Positions 15,589-23,715 of a stretch of 43,844 bases of DNA are shown piece after piece. Source of the DNA: an uncultured Clostridiaceae bacterium (GTDB lineage: Bacteria; Bacillota; Clostridia; TANB77; CAG-508); assembly GCA_949902805.1 (NCBI GenBank), contig CATLDI010000008.1:1-43844 (forward strand), written 5' to 3'. The notes beneath the pieces are model-generated. The model saw nothing but the letters and a program-made list of their open reading frames with translations. It was not told the DNA's origin and made no database searches. A program made the translations under genes and the position numbers. Each line of letters starts with the position of its first letter. The first letter of the stretch is position 1.

Positions 15589-17349
15589 ATGGAGAAAGCA
15601 AATTTAAAAGATTTATATATAAATTTCTTTGTAGAAAATGGACATGTTCAAATACCATCAGCACCAGTAGTGCCAGAAAATGACCCAAGTGTACTATTTA
15701 ATACAGCAGGAATGCAACCGTTAGTACCATATTTAATGGGGCAAAAGCACCCATTAGGAACACGTCTTTGTGATTATCAAAAATGTATAAGAACAAATGA
15801 CTTAGAATCAATAGGAGATAAAACACATCATACATTTTTTGAAATGTTAGGAAACTGGAGTTTAGGAGATTACTTCAAAAAAGAATCTATTACATGGAGT
15901 TTTGAATTTTTAACAAAAGTATTAAACATACCAGTAGAAAAACTAGCAGTAACAGTATTTGAAGGAAATGATGAAGTTCCAAGAGATGAAGAATCAGCAA
16001 ATGTATGGAAAAGTTTAGGTATTCCATCAGAAAGAATAAGCTACTTAGATAAAGATAATAACTTTTGGATAGCAGGAGAAGTAGGACCTTGTGGACCAGA
16101 TACAGAAATATTCTATTGGAGAAGCAACGACCCAGTTCCAGTAAAACACGACCCAGAAGATGAAAGATGGGTAGAAATATGGAACAACGTATTTATGCAA
16201 TATGAAAAGCATAGCGATGGAACAGTAACAGAACTTCCACATAAAAACGTAGATACAGGAATGGGAGTAGAAAGAACAGTAGCAATACTAGAAGGTGTAG
16301 ACGATAACTATTTAACATCAATATGGAAAGATGTAGTAGATAAAATAGAAGAAATGTCAAAGACGGCCTATGAAGAAAACGCAAAAAGCATAAGAATAAT
16401 AGCAGACCATATACGTACAGCAGTATTTATTTCAGGAGATAACTCAGGAATAAAACCATCAAACACAGACCAAGGATATATATTAAGAAGATTAATAAGA
16501 AGAATGATACGTCATGCTAAAAAAATAGGAATAGACTTAGAAAGTGGCTTTGAAAGAACTTTAGCATTAATGATAATAGAAAAATACGCAAAATATTATG
16601 ATGAACTAGAAAAAAATAAAGAAGTAATACTAGATGTATTAACAAACGAATTAAAAAAATTCAATAGAACACTAGAAAAAGGTTTAAGAGAATTTGAAAA
16701 AATAGTATCAAATTTAGAAGGAACAACTCTAAATAAAGACTTAGCCTTCAAACTATACGACACATACGGTTTCCCACTAGAACTAACAGTAGAACTAGCA
16801 GAAGAAAAAGGAATAACAGTGGATAAAGAAGGTTTTGAACAAAAATTTAAAGAACATCAAGAAAAATCAAGAGCAGGTTCAGAACAAAGATTTAAAGGTG
16901 GCTTAGCAGGAGATGGAGAAGTAGAAACAAAATATCATACAGCAACACACCTCTTAAATGCAGCCCTAAAACAAGTAATAAGTAAAGATGTACATCAAAG
17001 AGGCTCAAACATAACAGTAGAAAGAATGAGATTCGACTTCAACTGTGACCATAAATTAACAGATGAAGAAAAACAAAAAGTAGAAGACCTAGTAAATGAA
17101 TGGATAAAACAAGAAATACCAGTAACAGTAGAAGAAATGAGCAAACAAGAAGCAATAGACTCAGGAGCAGAGTGCATGTTCATAGAAAAATATCCAAATG
17201 TAGTAACAGTATATACTATAGGAAACGTATCAAAAGAACTATGCGGAGGACCACATGTACAAAATACAAAAGAGTTAGGACACTTCAAAATCAAAAAAGA
17301 AGAAGCAAGCTCAGCAGGAGTAAGACGTATAAAGGCAATATTAGATTAG
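15589..17349 (+). CDS. alaS: Short alanyl-tRNA synthetase lacking the C-terminal domain
   Basis: 586 residues against about 870 in usual bacterial AlaS. It charges tRNA-Ala. The class II catalytic core is present (FNTAGMQPLVPYLMG, THHTFFEMLGNWSLGDYFK, DTGMGVERT), followed by the tRNA-recognition domain. The editing domain has its zinc residues (TATHLLNAAL and CGGPH). The protein ends at GVRRIKAILD, right after the editing domain, so the linker and the C-Ala dimerisation/tRNA-binding domain are absent. The stop abuts a heptanucleotide/TGTAGGGGC repeat, which could have truncated the gene; alternatively short AlaS is native to this lineage. AATAGGAGG precedes the ATG. No in-frame CGG. Confidence 0.9.
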   Translation: MEKANLKDLYINFFVENGHVQIPSAPVVPENDPSVLFNTAGMQPLVPYLMGQKHPLGTRLCDYQKCIRTNDLESIGDKTHHTFFEMLGNWSLGDYFKKESITWSFEFLTKVLNIPVEKLAVTVFEGNDEVPRDEESANVWKSLGIPSERISYLDKDNNFWIAGEVGPCGPDTEIFYWRSNDPVPVKHDPEDERWVEIWNNVFMQYEKHSDGTVTELPHKNVDTGMGVERTVAILEGVDDNYLTSIWKDVVDKIEEMSKTAYEENAKSIRIIADHIRTAVFISGDNSGIKPSNTDQGYILRRLIRRMIRHAKKIGIDLESGFERTLALMIIEKYAKYYDELEKNKEVILDVLTNELKKFNRTLEKGLREFEKIVSNLEGTTLNKDLAFKLYDTYGFPLELTVELAEEKGITVDKEGFEQKFKEHQEKSRAGSEQRFKGGLAGDGEVETKYHTATHLLNAALKQVISKDVHQRGSNITVERMRFDFNCDHKLTDEEKQKVEDLVNEWIKQEIPVTVEEMSKQEAIDSGAECMFIEKYPNVVTVYTIGNVSKELCGGPHVQNTKELGHFKIKKEEASSAGVRRIKAILD

Positions 17350-17405
17350 AGGTTAGAAGTTAGAGGTTGGAAATGTAGGGGCACGGGGCACCGTGCCTTT
17401 TATTA
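17344..17405 (+). repeat. Heptanucleotide tract joined to a TGTAGGGGC palindrome
   Basis: Units TTAGAGG TTAGAAG TTAGAGG TTGGAAA lead directly into TGTAGGGGCACGGGGCACCGTGCC, where GGCACGG pairs with CCGTGCC. The tract overlaps the alaS stop codon. Confidence 0.7.
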
Positions 17406-17421
17406 TAGAAAGGAAACAAAA

Positions 17422-18183
17422 ATGTTAGCATTAGTAACAGGAGCATCTTCTGGAATAGGAAGAGATATAGCAAGATACTTAAGTAATTTAGGCTATGACC
17501 TAATAATAACAGCTAGAAATGAAGAAAAATTATTAAAATTAAAAGAAGAATTAAAAACAAACGTAAGTATAATTACAGCAAATTTATCAGAAGTAGATGA
17601 ATGTAAAAGCTTATATAGACAAGTAAAAGAAAAATATGAGCACATAGATTTATTAGTTAATAACGCAGGTTTCGGAGACTTTGGTAAATTTACTGACACA
17701 GATGTAAATAAAGACTTATCAATGATAGACACAAATATAAAAGCAGTTCATATATTAATGAAATTATTTTTAAAAGATATGATCGCAAGAAATGAAGGAA
17801 GAATATTAAATGTAGCATCAATTGCAGGTTTTATGTCAGGACCACTAATGGCAACATATTACGCAACTAAAAGCTATATAATAAAACTTTCAGAAGCGGT
17901 AAGAGAAGAACTAAAAAAAGACAAATCAAATGTTACAATTAGTGTACTATGCCCAGGACCAGTAAACACCAATTTTAATAATGTAGCAAATGTTAAATTT
18001 AATTTAAAAGGGCTTTCAAGTGAGTATGTTGCAAAATATGCTATAGATAAAACTATAAAAGGTAAATTTTTAATTCTGCCAGGTTTAACCATAAAACTAG
18101 CCAAAATAAGCAGTAAAATAGTGCCTGATAAATTAGTAACAAAAGTATGTTATTATATGCAGGAAAGAAAAAAGAGTAATTAA
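17422..18183 (+). CDS. Short-chain dehydrogenase/reductase
   Basis: 253-residue NAD(P)-dependent oxidoreductase with a Rossmann fold. It shows the nucleotide-binding TGASSGIG (residues 6-13), NNAG (about 84-87), the catalytic Ser in NVASIAG and YxxxK in YYATKSY. The sequence type (DltE/YqjQ-like, acting on ketones or acyl chains) does not reveal the substrate. GAAAGGAAAC precedes the start. It lies behind alaS, separated by a repeat, and ends at a strong terminator shared with the converging orphan gene. Confidence 0.88.
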   Translation: MLALVTGASSGIGRDIARYLSNLGYDLIITARNEEKLLKLKEELKTNVSIITANLSEVDECKSLYRQVKEKYEHIDLLVNNAGFGDFGKFTDTDVNKDLSMIDTNIKAVHILMKLFLKDMIARNEGRILNVASIAGFMSGPLMATYYATKSYIIKLSEAVREELKKDKSNVTISVLCPGPVNTNFNNVANVKFNLKGLSSEYVAKYAIDKTIKGKFLILPGLTIKLAKISSKIVPDKLVTKVCYYMQERKKSN

Positions 18184-18207
18184 AAAATATAGAGAAATTA
18201 ATCTAAA

Positions 18208-18250
18208 AAGCAATAAGAGAAGTTCAAATTTTGAACTTCTCTTATTGCTT
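18208..18250. terminator. Bidirectional terminator
   Basis: A near-perfect 20-bp palindrome, AAGCAATAAGAGAAGTTCAA with its complement, lies between converging genes. Confidence 0.85.
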
Positions 18251-18257
18251 TACATAC

Positions 18258-18596
18258 TTAATTATTTGCGAAAATCTTTTCAAAAGGTTCCCCATATCCA
18301 GCTTTTACCGATACCTCAGTTTTAGATATATTCATTTTTACCTTGCTAGGGAATAAGTCCAAATCTAAGCCTAAGTGGCACTTAATGGCAATGTCATGAA
18401 GAACTCCGATAGGAGAATATTCACAAGACAAATACATTGAATTGTTTTTGTTAACAGTCTCCTGAATAGTACTAGCTAAAAGTTCTTCAAATTCATTAAT
18501 GTAGCATTTCTTAGTAGTCTTTCTATTAGCCTCTTTCCGATTCGCACGAATCTGATCAGCCCACCACTTTGCAGATACATCGCTATAAGTAATCAT
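18258..18596 (-). CDS. Uncharacterised 112-residue protein
   Basis: Not recognised. It contains a basic segment (QIRANRKEANRKTTKK, about 16-31) and a mixed C-terminal half ending VKAGYGEPFEKIFANN. AAAAGGAGG precedes the ATG. In-frame CGG at 18539-18537 (ANRKEA) is read as sense; a +1 shift would terminate after about 16 residues. Use of GCG and CGT codons is higher than in neighbouring genes. Confidence 0.7.
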   Translation of the reverse strand: MITYSDVSAKWWADQIRANRKEANRKTTKKCYINEFEELLASTIQETVNKNNSMYLSCEYSPIGVLHDIAIKCHLGLDLDLFPSKVKMNISKTEVSVKAGYGEPFEKIFANN

Positions 18597-18713
18597 ATAA
18601 ACCCTCCTTTTAGTTAAATATAGAGTTTAAAAGTCACAAATTTACATAAATATTATGACATGGCGAAAACAAAAAGTAAACAGTTTTTAAAGATAAATTA
18701 ATAGTGTAATTAA

Positions 18714-18741
18714 TTGACTTTTATATAATTTGTAATATAAT
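18714..18741 (+). promoter_or_regulatory. Promoter of the HIT gene
   Basis: TTGACT (18714-18719), 16 nt, TATAAT (18736-18741). Confidence 0.65.
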
Positions 18742-18774
18742 TGTTAATATATTTAAGATATTAGGAGGATAAAA

Positions 18775-19122
18775 ATGGAAGATTGTATTTTTTGTAAAAT
18801 AATAAAAGGAGAAATTCCAGCAAACAAAGTATATGAAGATGAAGAAGTATTAGCATTTCACGATATAAACCCAGCAGCACCAATACACATACTAGTTATA
18901 CCTAAAAAGCATATATCAATGCTAACAGATTTAAAAGAAGAAGACGAAAGACTAATCGGAAAAATATATACTACTATAAATAAAATAGCAGAAAAAGAAG
19001 GTTTCAAAGAAGCAGGTTACAGAGTAATAGCAAACTGCGGAAAAGATTCAGGACAAGAAGTAATGCATATACATTTTCACATATTAGGTGGAAAAGTATT
19101 AGGCGATAAAATAGTAGGCTAG
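18775..19122 (+). CDS. HIT-family (Hint-like) nucleotide hydrolase
   Basis: 115-residue purine-nucleoside phosphoramidase/adenylate hydrolase. It has an N-terminal C-x-x-C (CIFCKI) and the histidine triad HIHFHIL near residue 99, whose middle His is the nucleophile for AMP release. Length and the GKDSGQEVMHIHFH sequence are typical of the Hint branch. GGAGG is just upstream. Confidence 0.93.
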   Translation: MEDCIFCKIIKGEIPANKVYEDEEVLAFHDINPAAPIHILVIPKKHISMLTDLKEEDERLIGKIYTTINKIAEKEGFKEAGYRVIANCGKDSGQEVMHIHFHILGGKVLGDKIVG

Positions 19123-19240
19123 GTTGTTTAGGGGTAAATGATAACATAAGTATTGAAAGTTGAAATAAAATATGGTATATTAACTATACAATAATGATAG
19201 AAGTATGGATTCTCTAAAACAAATGTTAGGAGGAAAAGGA

Positions 19241-19408
19241 ATGGAAGAAAAGGGCATTAAAAAAATGCAAAAGATTGCTAGTAGAGTTACTAGAGAACAT
19301 TCTCTAAAATTTATGGACGAAAACGAAGGAAGAATACAAAAGATGATGCAAAAACTTAACGAAGAACAAATTGAAAGTGAAGAGGATGAAATCATTATAA
19401 CAAGGTAA
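19241..19408 (+). CDS. Uncharacterised 55-residue charged protein
   Basis: Small, highly charged, probably helical protein (MEEKGIKKMQKIASRVTREH...). The start at 19241 is chosen because AGGAGG lies 7 nt upstream; an ATG at 19205 has no site. An acidic C-terminus (ESEEDEIIITR) precedes a terminator that overlaps the stop. Function unknown. Confidence 0.55.
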   Translation: MEEKGIKKMQKIASRVTREHSLKFMDENEGRIQKMMQKLNEEQIESEEDEIIITR

Positions 19409-19458
19409 ACTAAAAACATCACGTATTAATTATATTTTAATACGTGATGTTTTTAGTT
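19408..19458. terminator. Bidirectional terminator
   Basis: A perfect 22-bp stem (19408-19429 with 19437-19458) with terminal A and T runs; it begins within the stop codon of the upstream gene and faces htrA. Confidence 0.85.
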
Positions 19459-19513
19459 AGAAGTTACCCCAAAAGAACCTAATACTTTTTGGGTATTTGG
19501 TGGGTAAAACATT

Positions 19514-20809
19514 TCACTGTTCTTGAAGAGTAATTTCCACTTCTTTCTCACTACCATTTCTATTAATCTTAATCCTCATACTATCACCAATGGCATGCTT
19601 ATTTTTAATTTCATTTAATTCATTCATAGTCTTAATACTTGTTCCATCAGCTTCTATAATAACATCACCAATTCTAAGCCCAGCTTTTTCTGCGGCAGAA
19701 AATTCTTCTATGCTTGTTATATAAATACCAACTACTAAATTATTAGCTTTTGCAAGTTCTTCTGATAAATCTCTTCCGCCAATACCAATATAAGGTCTTT
19801 TAACTTTTTTATACTCTATAAGTTGTTCATAAATAGGTTTTGCACTATTTATAGGAATAGCAAACCCCATACCTTCAATACCAGTTCCTGAAAGTTTTAA
19901 GGTGTTAATTCCAATAACCTGACCTTTACTATTAACTAATGCACCACCACTGTTACCAGCATTTATAGCAGCATCTGTTTGAATTAATGCATATGTCTTA
20001 CCATCAGCTGAAACCTCTCTATTAACAGCACTTATAGTTCCAGAAGAAATACTACTTTGCATTCCTAAAGGGTTACCAGCAGCCATTGAAAATTCACCAA
20101 CTTGAATACTATCAGAATCTCCAAGTTCAGCAGCAGTTAAACCAGTTTTATCTATTTTAATAACAGCTAAATCAGTTTGTTCATCTGTGCCTATTATAGT
20201 TGCATCATAAGGTGTTTCATCATTAAATAAGTATACTACGACCTTGCTTGCATCACCTACTGTATAATAAGAAGATGAAGAGCTAGAACTAGAACTTACA
20301 ATATGGTTATTTGTCAAAATATATCCATCTTCAGATATAATAATTCCAGAACCCTCACCAGTAGTAGTTGTAGAACCTCTGCTAAAAATAGAGTTAACAG
20401 GAAATTCAACCGTAATACCTACAACAGAAGGAAGTATTTTAGCTGCAACAGAGACACCAGTTTCAGAATACTCTTTTAAAGAAACTAAATCTGTGTTAAC
20501 ACCTGTATAAGTATTAGAAAAATTTGTAGTACTATTAGAAGAATTGCTACCAGCTCCCATAATAGCTTTTTTAATACTAGGAACTCCAAAACAAGTACCA
20601 ATAACTAAAGCACCACCTACTATACCAGAAATAAATGGAACTGCAATTGTTTTGCCAAAACCAGATTTATTTTCTTTTTTACTTTTAACAGTAAACTCAG
20701 ATACAGGTCTATAATTAGTTCTAGAGTTTGTATTATTAAATGTATTTGTAGTAGTATTCTTAACTTCTTCTACTTTTTCACCTTCAATAAAATTCTTATT
20801 CTCATCCAT
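19514..20809 (-). CDS. Membrane-anchored HtrA/DegP-like serine protease
   Basis: 431-residue S1C protease for envelope protein quality control. It has a cytosolic Asn/Thr-rich N-terminus, one membrane helix (about 52-76), a trypsin-like domain with the triad His169 (LTNNHIV), Asp213 (TDLAVI) and Ser287 (GNSGGAL), and one C-terminal PDZ domain (about 340-425). A run of nine serines follows the catalytic His. The start at 20809 has AAAGGA 9 nt upstream; two in-frame upstream ATGs are less well spaced. It stands alone, convergent with the small gene at 19241. No in-frame CGG. Confidence 0.92.
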   Translation of the reverse strand: MDENKNFIEGEKVEEVKNTTTNTFNNTNSRTNYRPVSEFTVKSKKENKSGFGKTIAVPFISGIVGGALVIGTCFGVPSIKKAIMGAGSNSSNSTTNFSNTYTGVNTDLVSLKEYSETGVSVAAKILPSVVGITVEFPVNSIFSRGSTTTTGEGSGIIISEDGYILTNNHIVSSSSSSSSSYYTVGDASKVVVYLFNDETPYDATIIGTDEQTDLAVIKIDKTGLTAAELGDSDSIQVGEFSMAAGNPLGMQSSISSGTISAVNREVSADGKTYALIQTDAAINAGNSGGALVNSKGQVIGINTLKLSGTGIEGMGFAIPINSAKPIYEQLIEYKKVKRPYIGIGGRDLSEELAKANNLVVGIYITSIEEFSAAEKAGLRIGDVIIEADGTSIKTMNELNEIKNKHAIGDSMRIKINRNGSEKEVEITLQEQ

Positions 20810-20900
20810 AAAATTCATTCCTTTCAAACATATCATTATTATTTTACACATATTTTATCATATCTTACAACAAAATTGTGAAAATTGTGTGACAATTCTG

Positions 20901-20929
20901 TTGATTTTATAAAAACATACATATATAAT
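20901..20929 (+). promoter_or_regulatory. Promoter of the membrane protein/rnhB operon
   Basis: TTGATT (20901-20906), 17 nt, TATAAT (20924-20929). The leader to 21066 contains two imperfect palindromes (about 20957-20985 and 21005-21050). Confidence 0.7.
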
Positions 20930-21065
20930 AAGGTTATAAAAAACAAGAATAAAATTTTCTAAGCTCATACTTCGCTAAGAAAATCTAATTCTTCCATGAC
21001 TATCTTCTAAGGAAACTCACCGCTATCACGGATGACTTTCCTAAGAATATAGAAAGAAAGGAAAT

Positions 21066-21552
21066 GTGAGGAAAATGAAAAAAGAAAATGCAATGACTCA
21101 TATAACGCTAGTTATTTGGATAGTTATAATAATAGTTATAGGATATTTAGGAATAAACTTTATATTAAAAGAAACACGGAAAAGGAAAGATAGAAAACTT
21201 AAAAACAGACATGTTATTAGTTCAAGGAAAAATAAAAGTAATTGGACAAGAAAATGAAATGAACAGTGAAGAAAACCCATTAAAGGGCTTAAAAGTTTCA
21301 GAGAATTTGGAAGACGAGAAAGTGAAAATTTTAACAGATAATAATGTAATAAATGCCGAAGAAGAAAATTTTGATAAATATTATATAATAAATTCAGAAA
21401 CTTTAAACGAACTAAATTTGCAAGATAACCTAAAAGGAGAATATTACATAGTAAATTATAAAACTTATGAAATAATTTATTCAAAAGGAATAGAAATAGA
21501 AAAAGAAATGCACTATACATTAACTGAAATTTTGGAACATACAGAAAAATAG
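21066..21552 (+). CDS. Pseudopilin-like single-pass membrane protein; +1 frame break at CGG
   Basis: Two overlapping frames merge into one 161-residue protein when the C of an in-frame CGG (21177) is skipped. The first frame supplies a hydrophobic helix (HITLVIWIVIIIVIGYLGIN, about residues 13-32). After the shift the sequence continues GKGKIENLKTDMLLVQGKIK and a soluble acidic domain ending LTEILEHTEK. Unshifted, translation would end at 21257 in a basic tail. The layout (TM helix, then K-x-x-N-L-K-T-D-M-L-L-V-Q-G-K) resembles small pseudopilin-like clostridial proteins. GTG at 21066 (AAAGGAAA upstream) or ATG at 21075 may be the start. rnhB follows after 9 nt. Confidence 0.7.
21177..21179 (+). 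other. CGG +1 frame-break site 3 (membrane protein)
   Basis: GAA ACA CGG AAA in frame 0. Dropping C21177 gives ACA GGA AAA GGA and opens the frame that runs to 21552. Confidence 0.72.
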
Positions 21553-21561
21553 AGGTAAAAA

Positions 21562-22201
21562 ATGAAGGAAAAAGAATTACAAAGATTAACAGAATTAAAA
21601 CAAATAGAAGAAAACCTACATTCACAAGGAATAGAATACATATGTGGAATAGATGAAGCAGGTCGTGGACCTTTGGCAGGGCCAGTAGTAGTTGCAGCAG
21701 TAATAATGCCAAAAGATTCAATAATAGAAGGAGTAAATGACTCCAAAAAAGTATCAGAAAAGAAAAGAGAAGCTTTATACGAAAAAATAACTGAAGAAGC
21801 AATAGCATGGGGAGTAGGAATAATAGATCAAAAAGAAATAGACAGAATAAATATATTAAATGCAACAAAAGAAGGTTTAACTGAAGCAGTAAAAGCATTA
21901 AGTGTAAGACCAGATAGAATAATAGTAGATGCCTTAAATGGAATAGATACAATTCGGAATACCATATACCTCAATAATAAAAGGAGACGCAAAATGCTAT
22001 TCAATAGCAGCAGCTTCAATAATAGCAAAAGTAACAAGGGACAGAATAATGAGACAATGGGATGAGATATATCCACAGTATGGTTTCGAAAAACACAAAG
22101 GCTATGGAACAAAAGCCCACATAGAAGCAATAAAAGAATATGGGATATGCCCACTACACAGACTAAGTTTTGTTAAGAATATAATAAGGAAGGAAATATA
22201 A
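21562..22201 (+). CDS. rnhB: Ribonuclease HII; +1 frame break at CGG
   Basis: Removes RNA from RNA-DNA hybrids, including misincorporated ribonucleotides. With the C at 21955 skipped, the gene encodes 212 residues. It has the catalytic motif [16 protein letters not shown] (D and E in DEAGRG), [23 protein letters not shown], then after the break [30 protein letters not shown] and [26 protein letters not shown]. All family motifs are present and intact; the only lesion is the extra C. Unshifted, the protein would stop at 22065 without the last two motifs. The stop overlaps the binding site of the next gene. Confidence 0.9.
21955..21957 (+). other. CGG +1 frame-break site 4 (rnhB)
   Basis: GAT ACA ATT CGG AAT in frame 0. 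Dropping C21955 gives ATT GGA ATA CCA TAT (I-G-I-P-Y) and restores the conserved IIKGDAK and [13 protein letters not shown] motifs. Confidence 0.85.
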
Positions 22202-22203
22202 TT

Positions 22204-22416
22204 ATGATACTTTTATATACGATGTTTGCAATACTATGCATAGCAACTATATTAATAATAATTTCTTTAATATTAAAAAATAGAATTATAGCTATAATAG
22301 GAACAATATTATTAGTCTTTTTAATAATTTTTAGTATTTGGTTTGTATCATATTCCATAAAAAAAGAAGAAAGATTATATAAAAGTCAATTTCCAAATGA
22401 AGTGTATAATTATTGA
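22204..22416 (+). CDS. Small two-helix membrane protein
   Basis: 70 residues with two hydrophobic helices (about 2-25 and 28-49) and a short charged tail. It begins 2 nt after the restored rnhB stop, with AGGAAGGAAA upstream, so it is translationally coupled to rnhB. This is further evidence that rnhB translation really reaches 22201. It ends with TGA. Function unknown. Confidence 0.6.
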   Translation: MILLYTMFAILCIATILIIISLILKNRIIAIIGTILLVFLIIFSIWFVSYSIKKEERLYKSQFPNEVYNY

Positions 22417-22468
22417 TAGAGAAGTCAATTAAAAAAATCTATAAAAATGGATACTTCTTATAATGATA

Positions 22469-22505
22469 AAATATGTCAAATAATAAAAGTTGGCATATTT
22501 TTTAT
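22469..22505 (+). terminator. Rho-independent terminator
   Basis: AAATATGTCAA pairs with TTGGCATATTT (one G-T pair), followed by a T-run. Confidence 0.75.
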
Positions 22506-22520
22506 TTATATACAACCCAA

Positions 22521-22549
22521 TTGACAATTCTTTGTTTCTTTGTTACAAT
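22521..22549 (+). promoter_or_regulatory. Promoter of the toxin-antitoxin operon
   Basis: TTGACA (22521-22526), 17 nt, TACAAT (22544-22549). Confidence 0.75.
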
Positions 22550-22600
22550 GAAATTGGTATAAAATAGTAATAAATGAATATAATATAAGGAGATGAAAAC

Positions 22601-22972
22601 ATGAGTGTTATAGAAATGGAGAAAGCTAAAGTGAAACCTAAGAAAATATCTGTGTCTGTAAAAAGACAAATAACAATTCCAATAGAATATTATAATGCAC
22701 TAAACATTGGAGATGAAGTTGAATGCATGATGGTAGATAATAGCATAGTTATAAAACCTGTCAAAGATAATTCCTTAGATGAATATTCAGAATTTATATT
22801 AAAAGATATTATAGAAGAAGGATATAAAAAAGAAGAAATATTAGAGGAATTTAAAAAAAGAAGAAATGAACTAAAATATGCAGCAAAAGAAATGGTAAAA
22901 GAAATGGATAAGGTTGCAGAAGAACCAGAAAAATATGCAACAATGGAAGATATTTTTGGCGAGGAGGACTAA
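22601..22972 (+). CDS. AbrB/MazE-type antitoxin
   Basis: 123 residues. The N-terminal swapped-hairpin AbrB DNA-binding domain (ISVSVKRQITIPIEYYNALNIGDEVEC, about 14-40) is followed by a long acidic/helical tail (about 55-123) suited to wrapping a RelE-like toxin. The toxin gene starts one base after the antitoxin stop. The antitoxin probably binds its own promoter. AAGGAG is upstream of the ATG. Confidence 0.85.
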   Translation: MSVIEMEKAKVKPKKISVSVKRQITIPIEYYNALNIGDEVECMMVDNSIVIKPVKDNSLDEYSEFILKDIIEEGYKKEEILEEFKKRRNELKYAAKEMVKEMDKVAEEPEKYATMEDIFGEED

Positions 22973-22973
22973 T

Positions 22974-23268
22974 ATGTATGAAGTTCATTTTTCCACAAAA
23001 GCTGAAAAATATTTAAAGAAAATAAAGGATAAGAAATTAAAACTTAGGTTTAAAGAAGCAATTCTAAAATTATCACAAAATCCATATATAGGACAAGCTA
23101 AGAAGCGGGTACTTAACAGGAATATATGGATATGATGTATTTTATGATAGAACAAATTATGAAATTTCTTATGGAATTTATGAAAATGGAGATAAAAAGA
23201 TTATTGTGATAATGCTAGGAACTAGAGAAAACTTCTACAATGAATTGAAAAAATACATAAAAAAATAG
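22974..23268 (+). CDS. RelE/ParE-type toxin; +1 frame break at CGG
   Basis: With the C at 23106 skipped, a 97-residue toxin of normal family size results. It begins MYEVHFSTKAEKYLKKI and runs through ILKLSQNPYIGQAKK, then GYLTGIYGYDVFYDRTNYEI, and ends VIMLGTRENFYNELKKYIKK. The K-x-G-x-L-x-G-I-Y motif spanning the break is typical of type II RelE-like ribosome-dependent RNases or gyrase inhibitors. Unshifted, the peptide stops at 23135 (54 residues) without the catalytic half. The gene begins 1 nt after the antitoxin stop with GGAGG inside the antitoxin end. If recoding is inefficient, it would hold toxin output below antitoxin output. Confidence 0.85.
23106..23108 (+). other. CGG +1 frame-break site 5 (toxin)
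   Basis: GCT AAG AAG CGG GTA in frame 0. Dropping C23106 gives AAG GGG TAC TTA ACA GGA (K-G-Y-L-T-G). Confidence 0.8.
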
Positions 23269-23283
23269 AAAAGGAAAAATAAA

Positions 23284-23592
23284 ATGTACTATATATACAT
23301 GTTAAGATGTGAAGATAACTCAATTTATACAGGAATAGCAAAAGATTTAGAACATAGGCTTAATGAACATTTTACTAAAGATGAAAAATGTGCAAAATAT
23401 ACAAAGTCTCATAAAGCTAAAAAGCTAGAAATGGCATGGGAAACCGAGAATAAATCTTTAGCATCAAAATTAGAATATGCAATAAAGAAGTTAGATAAAA
23501 GTAAAAAAGAAAAATTAATAAATGAGCCTGAATTATTAGGGGAACTTTTTAAAGAGAAGATAGATGAAAAATTATATAGTGTTATAAAATAA
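23284..23592 (+). CDS. GIY-YIG endonuclease domain protein (YhbQ/UPF0213-like)
   Basis: 102 residues: the single GIY-YIG nuclease domain, with YYIYMLRC at the start, IYTGIAKDLEHRLNEH for the second tyrosine and conserved Arg, and a downstream Glu-rich helix. Stand-alone members of this size act on DNA, possibly in repair. It lies 15 nt after the toxin gene and may share its transcript. Confidence 0.85.
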   Translation: MYYIYMLRCEDNSIYTGIAKDLEHRLNEHFTKDEKCAKYTKSHKAKKLEMAWETENKSLASKLEYAIKKLDKSKKEKLINEPELLGELFKEKIDEKLYSVIK

Positions 23593-23602
23593 CATGAAAG
23601 CA

Positions 23603-23631
23603 TTGAAATTTATGTTAATGTATGTTATACT
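23603..23631 (+). promoter_or_regulatory. Promoter of the orphan gene at 23716
   Basis: TTGAAA (23603-23608), 17 nt, TATACT (23626-23631). Confidence 0.6.
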
Positions 23632-23715
23632 AAGCAATGAAAAAGTGTATGTATCCTTTTTACGTTAAAAGATGGCAACAGAAGTTAAATAAAATTATTT
23701 AAAGGAGGAAAAAGT

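Noticed and set aside
21001-21060. Possible riboswitch in the leader of the gene at 21066
   Set aside because: Only imperfect AGGAAA/TTTCCT and ATTTTCT/AGAAAAT pairings are seen; no known aptamer core is recognisable.
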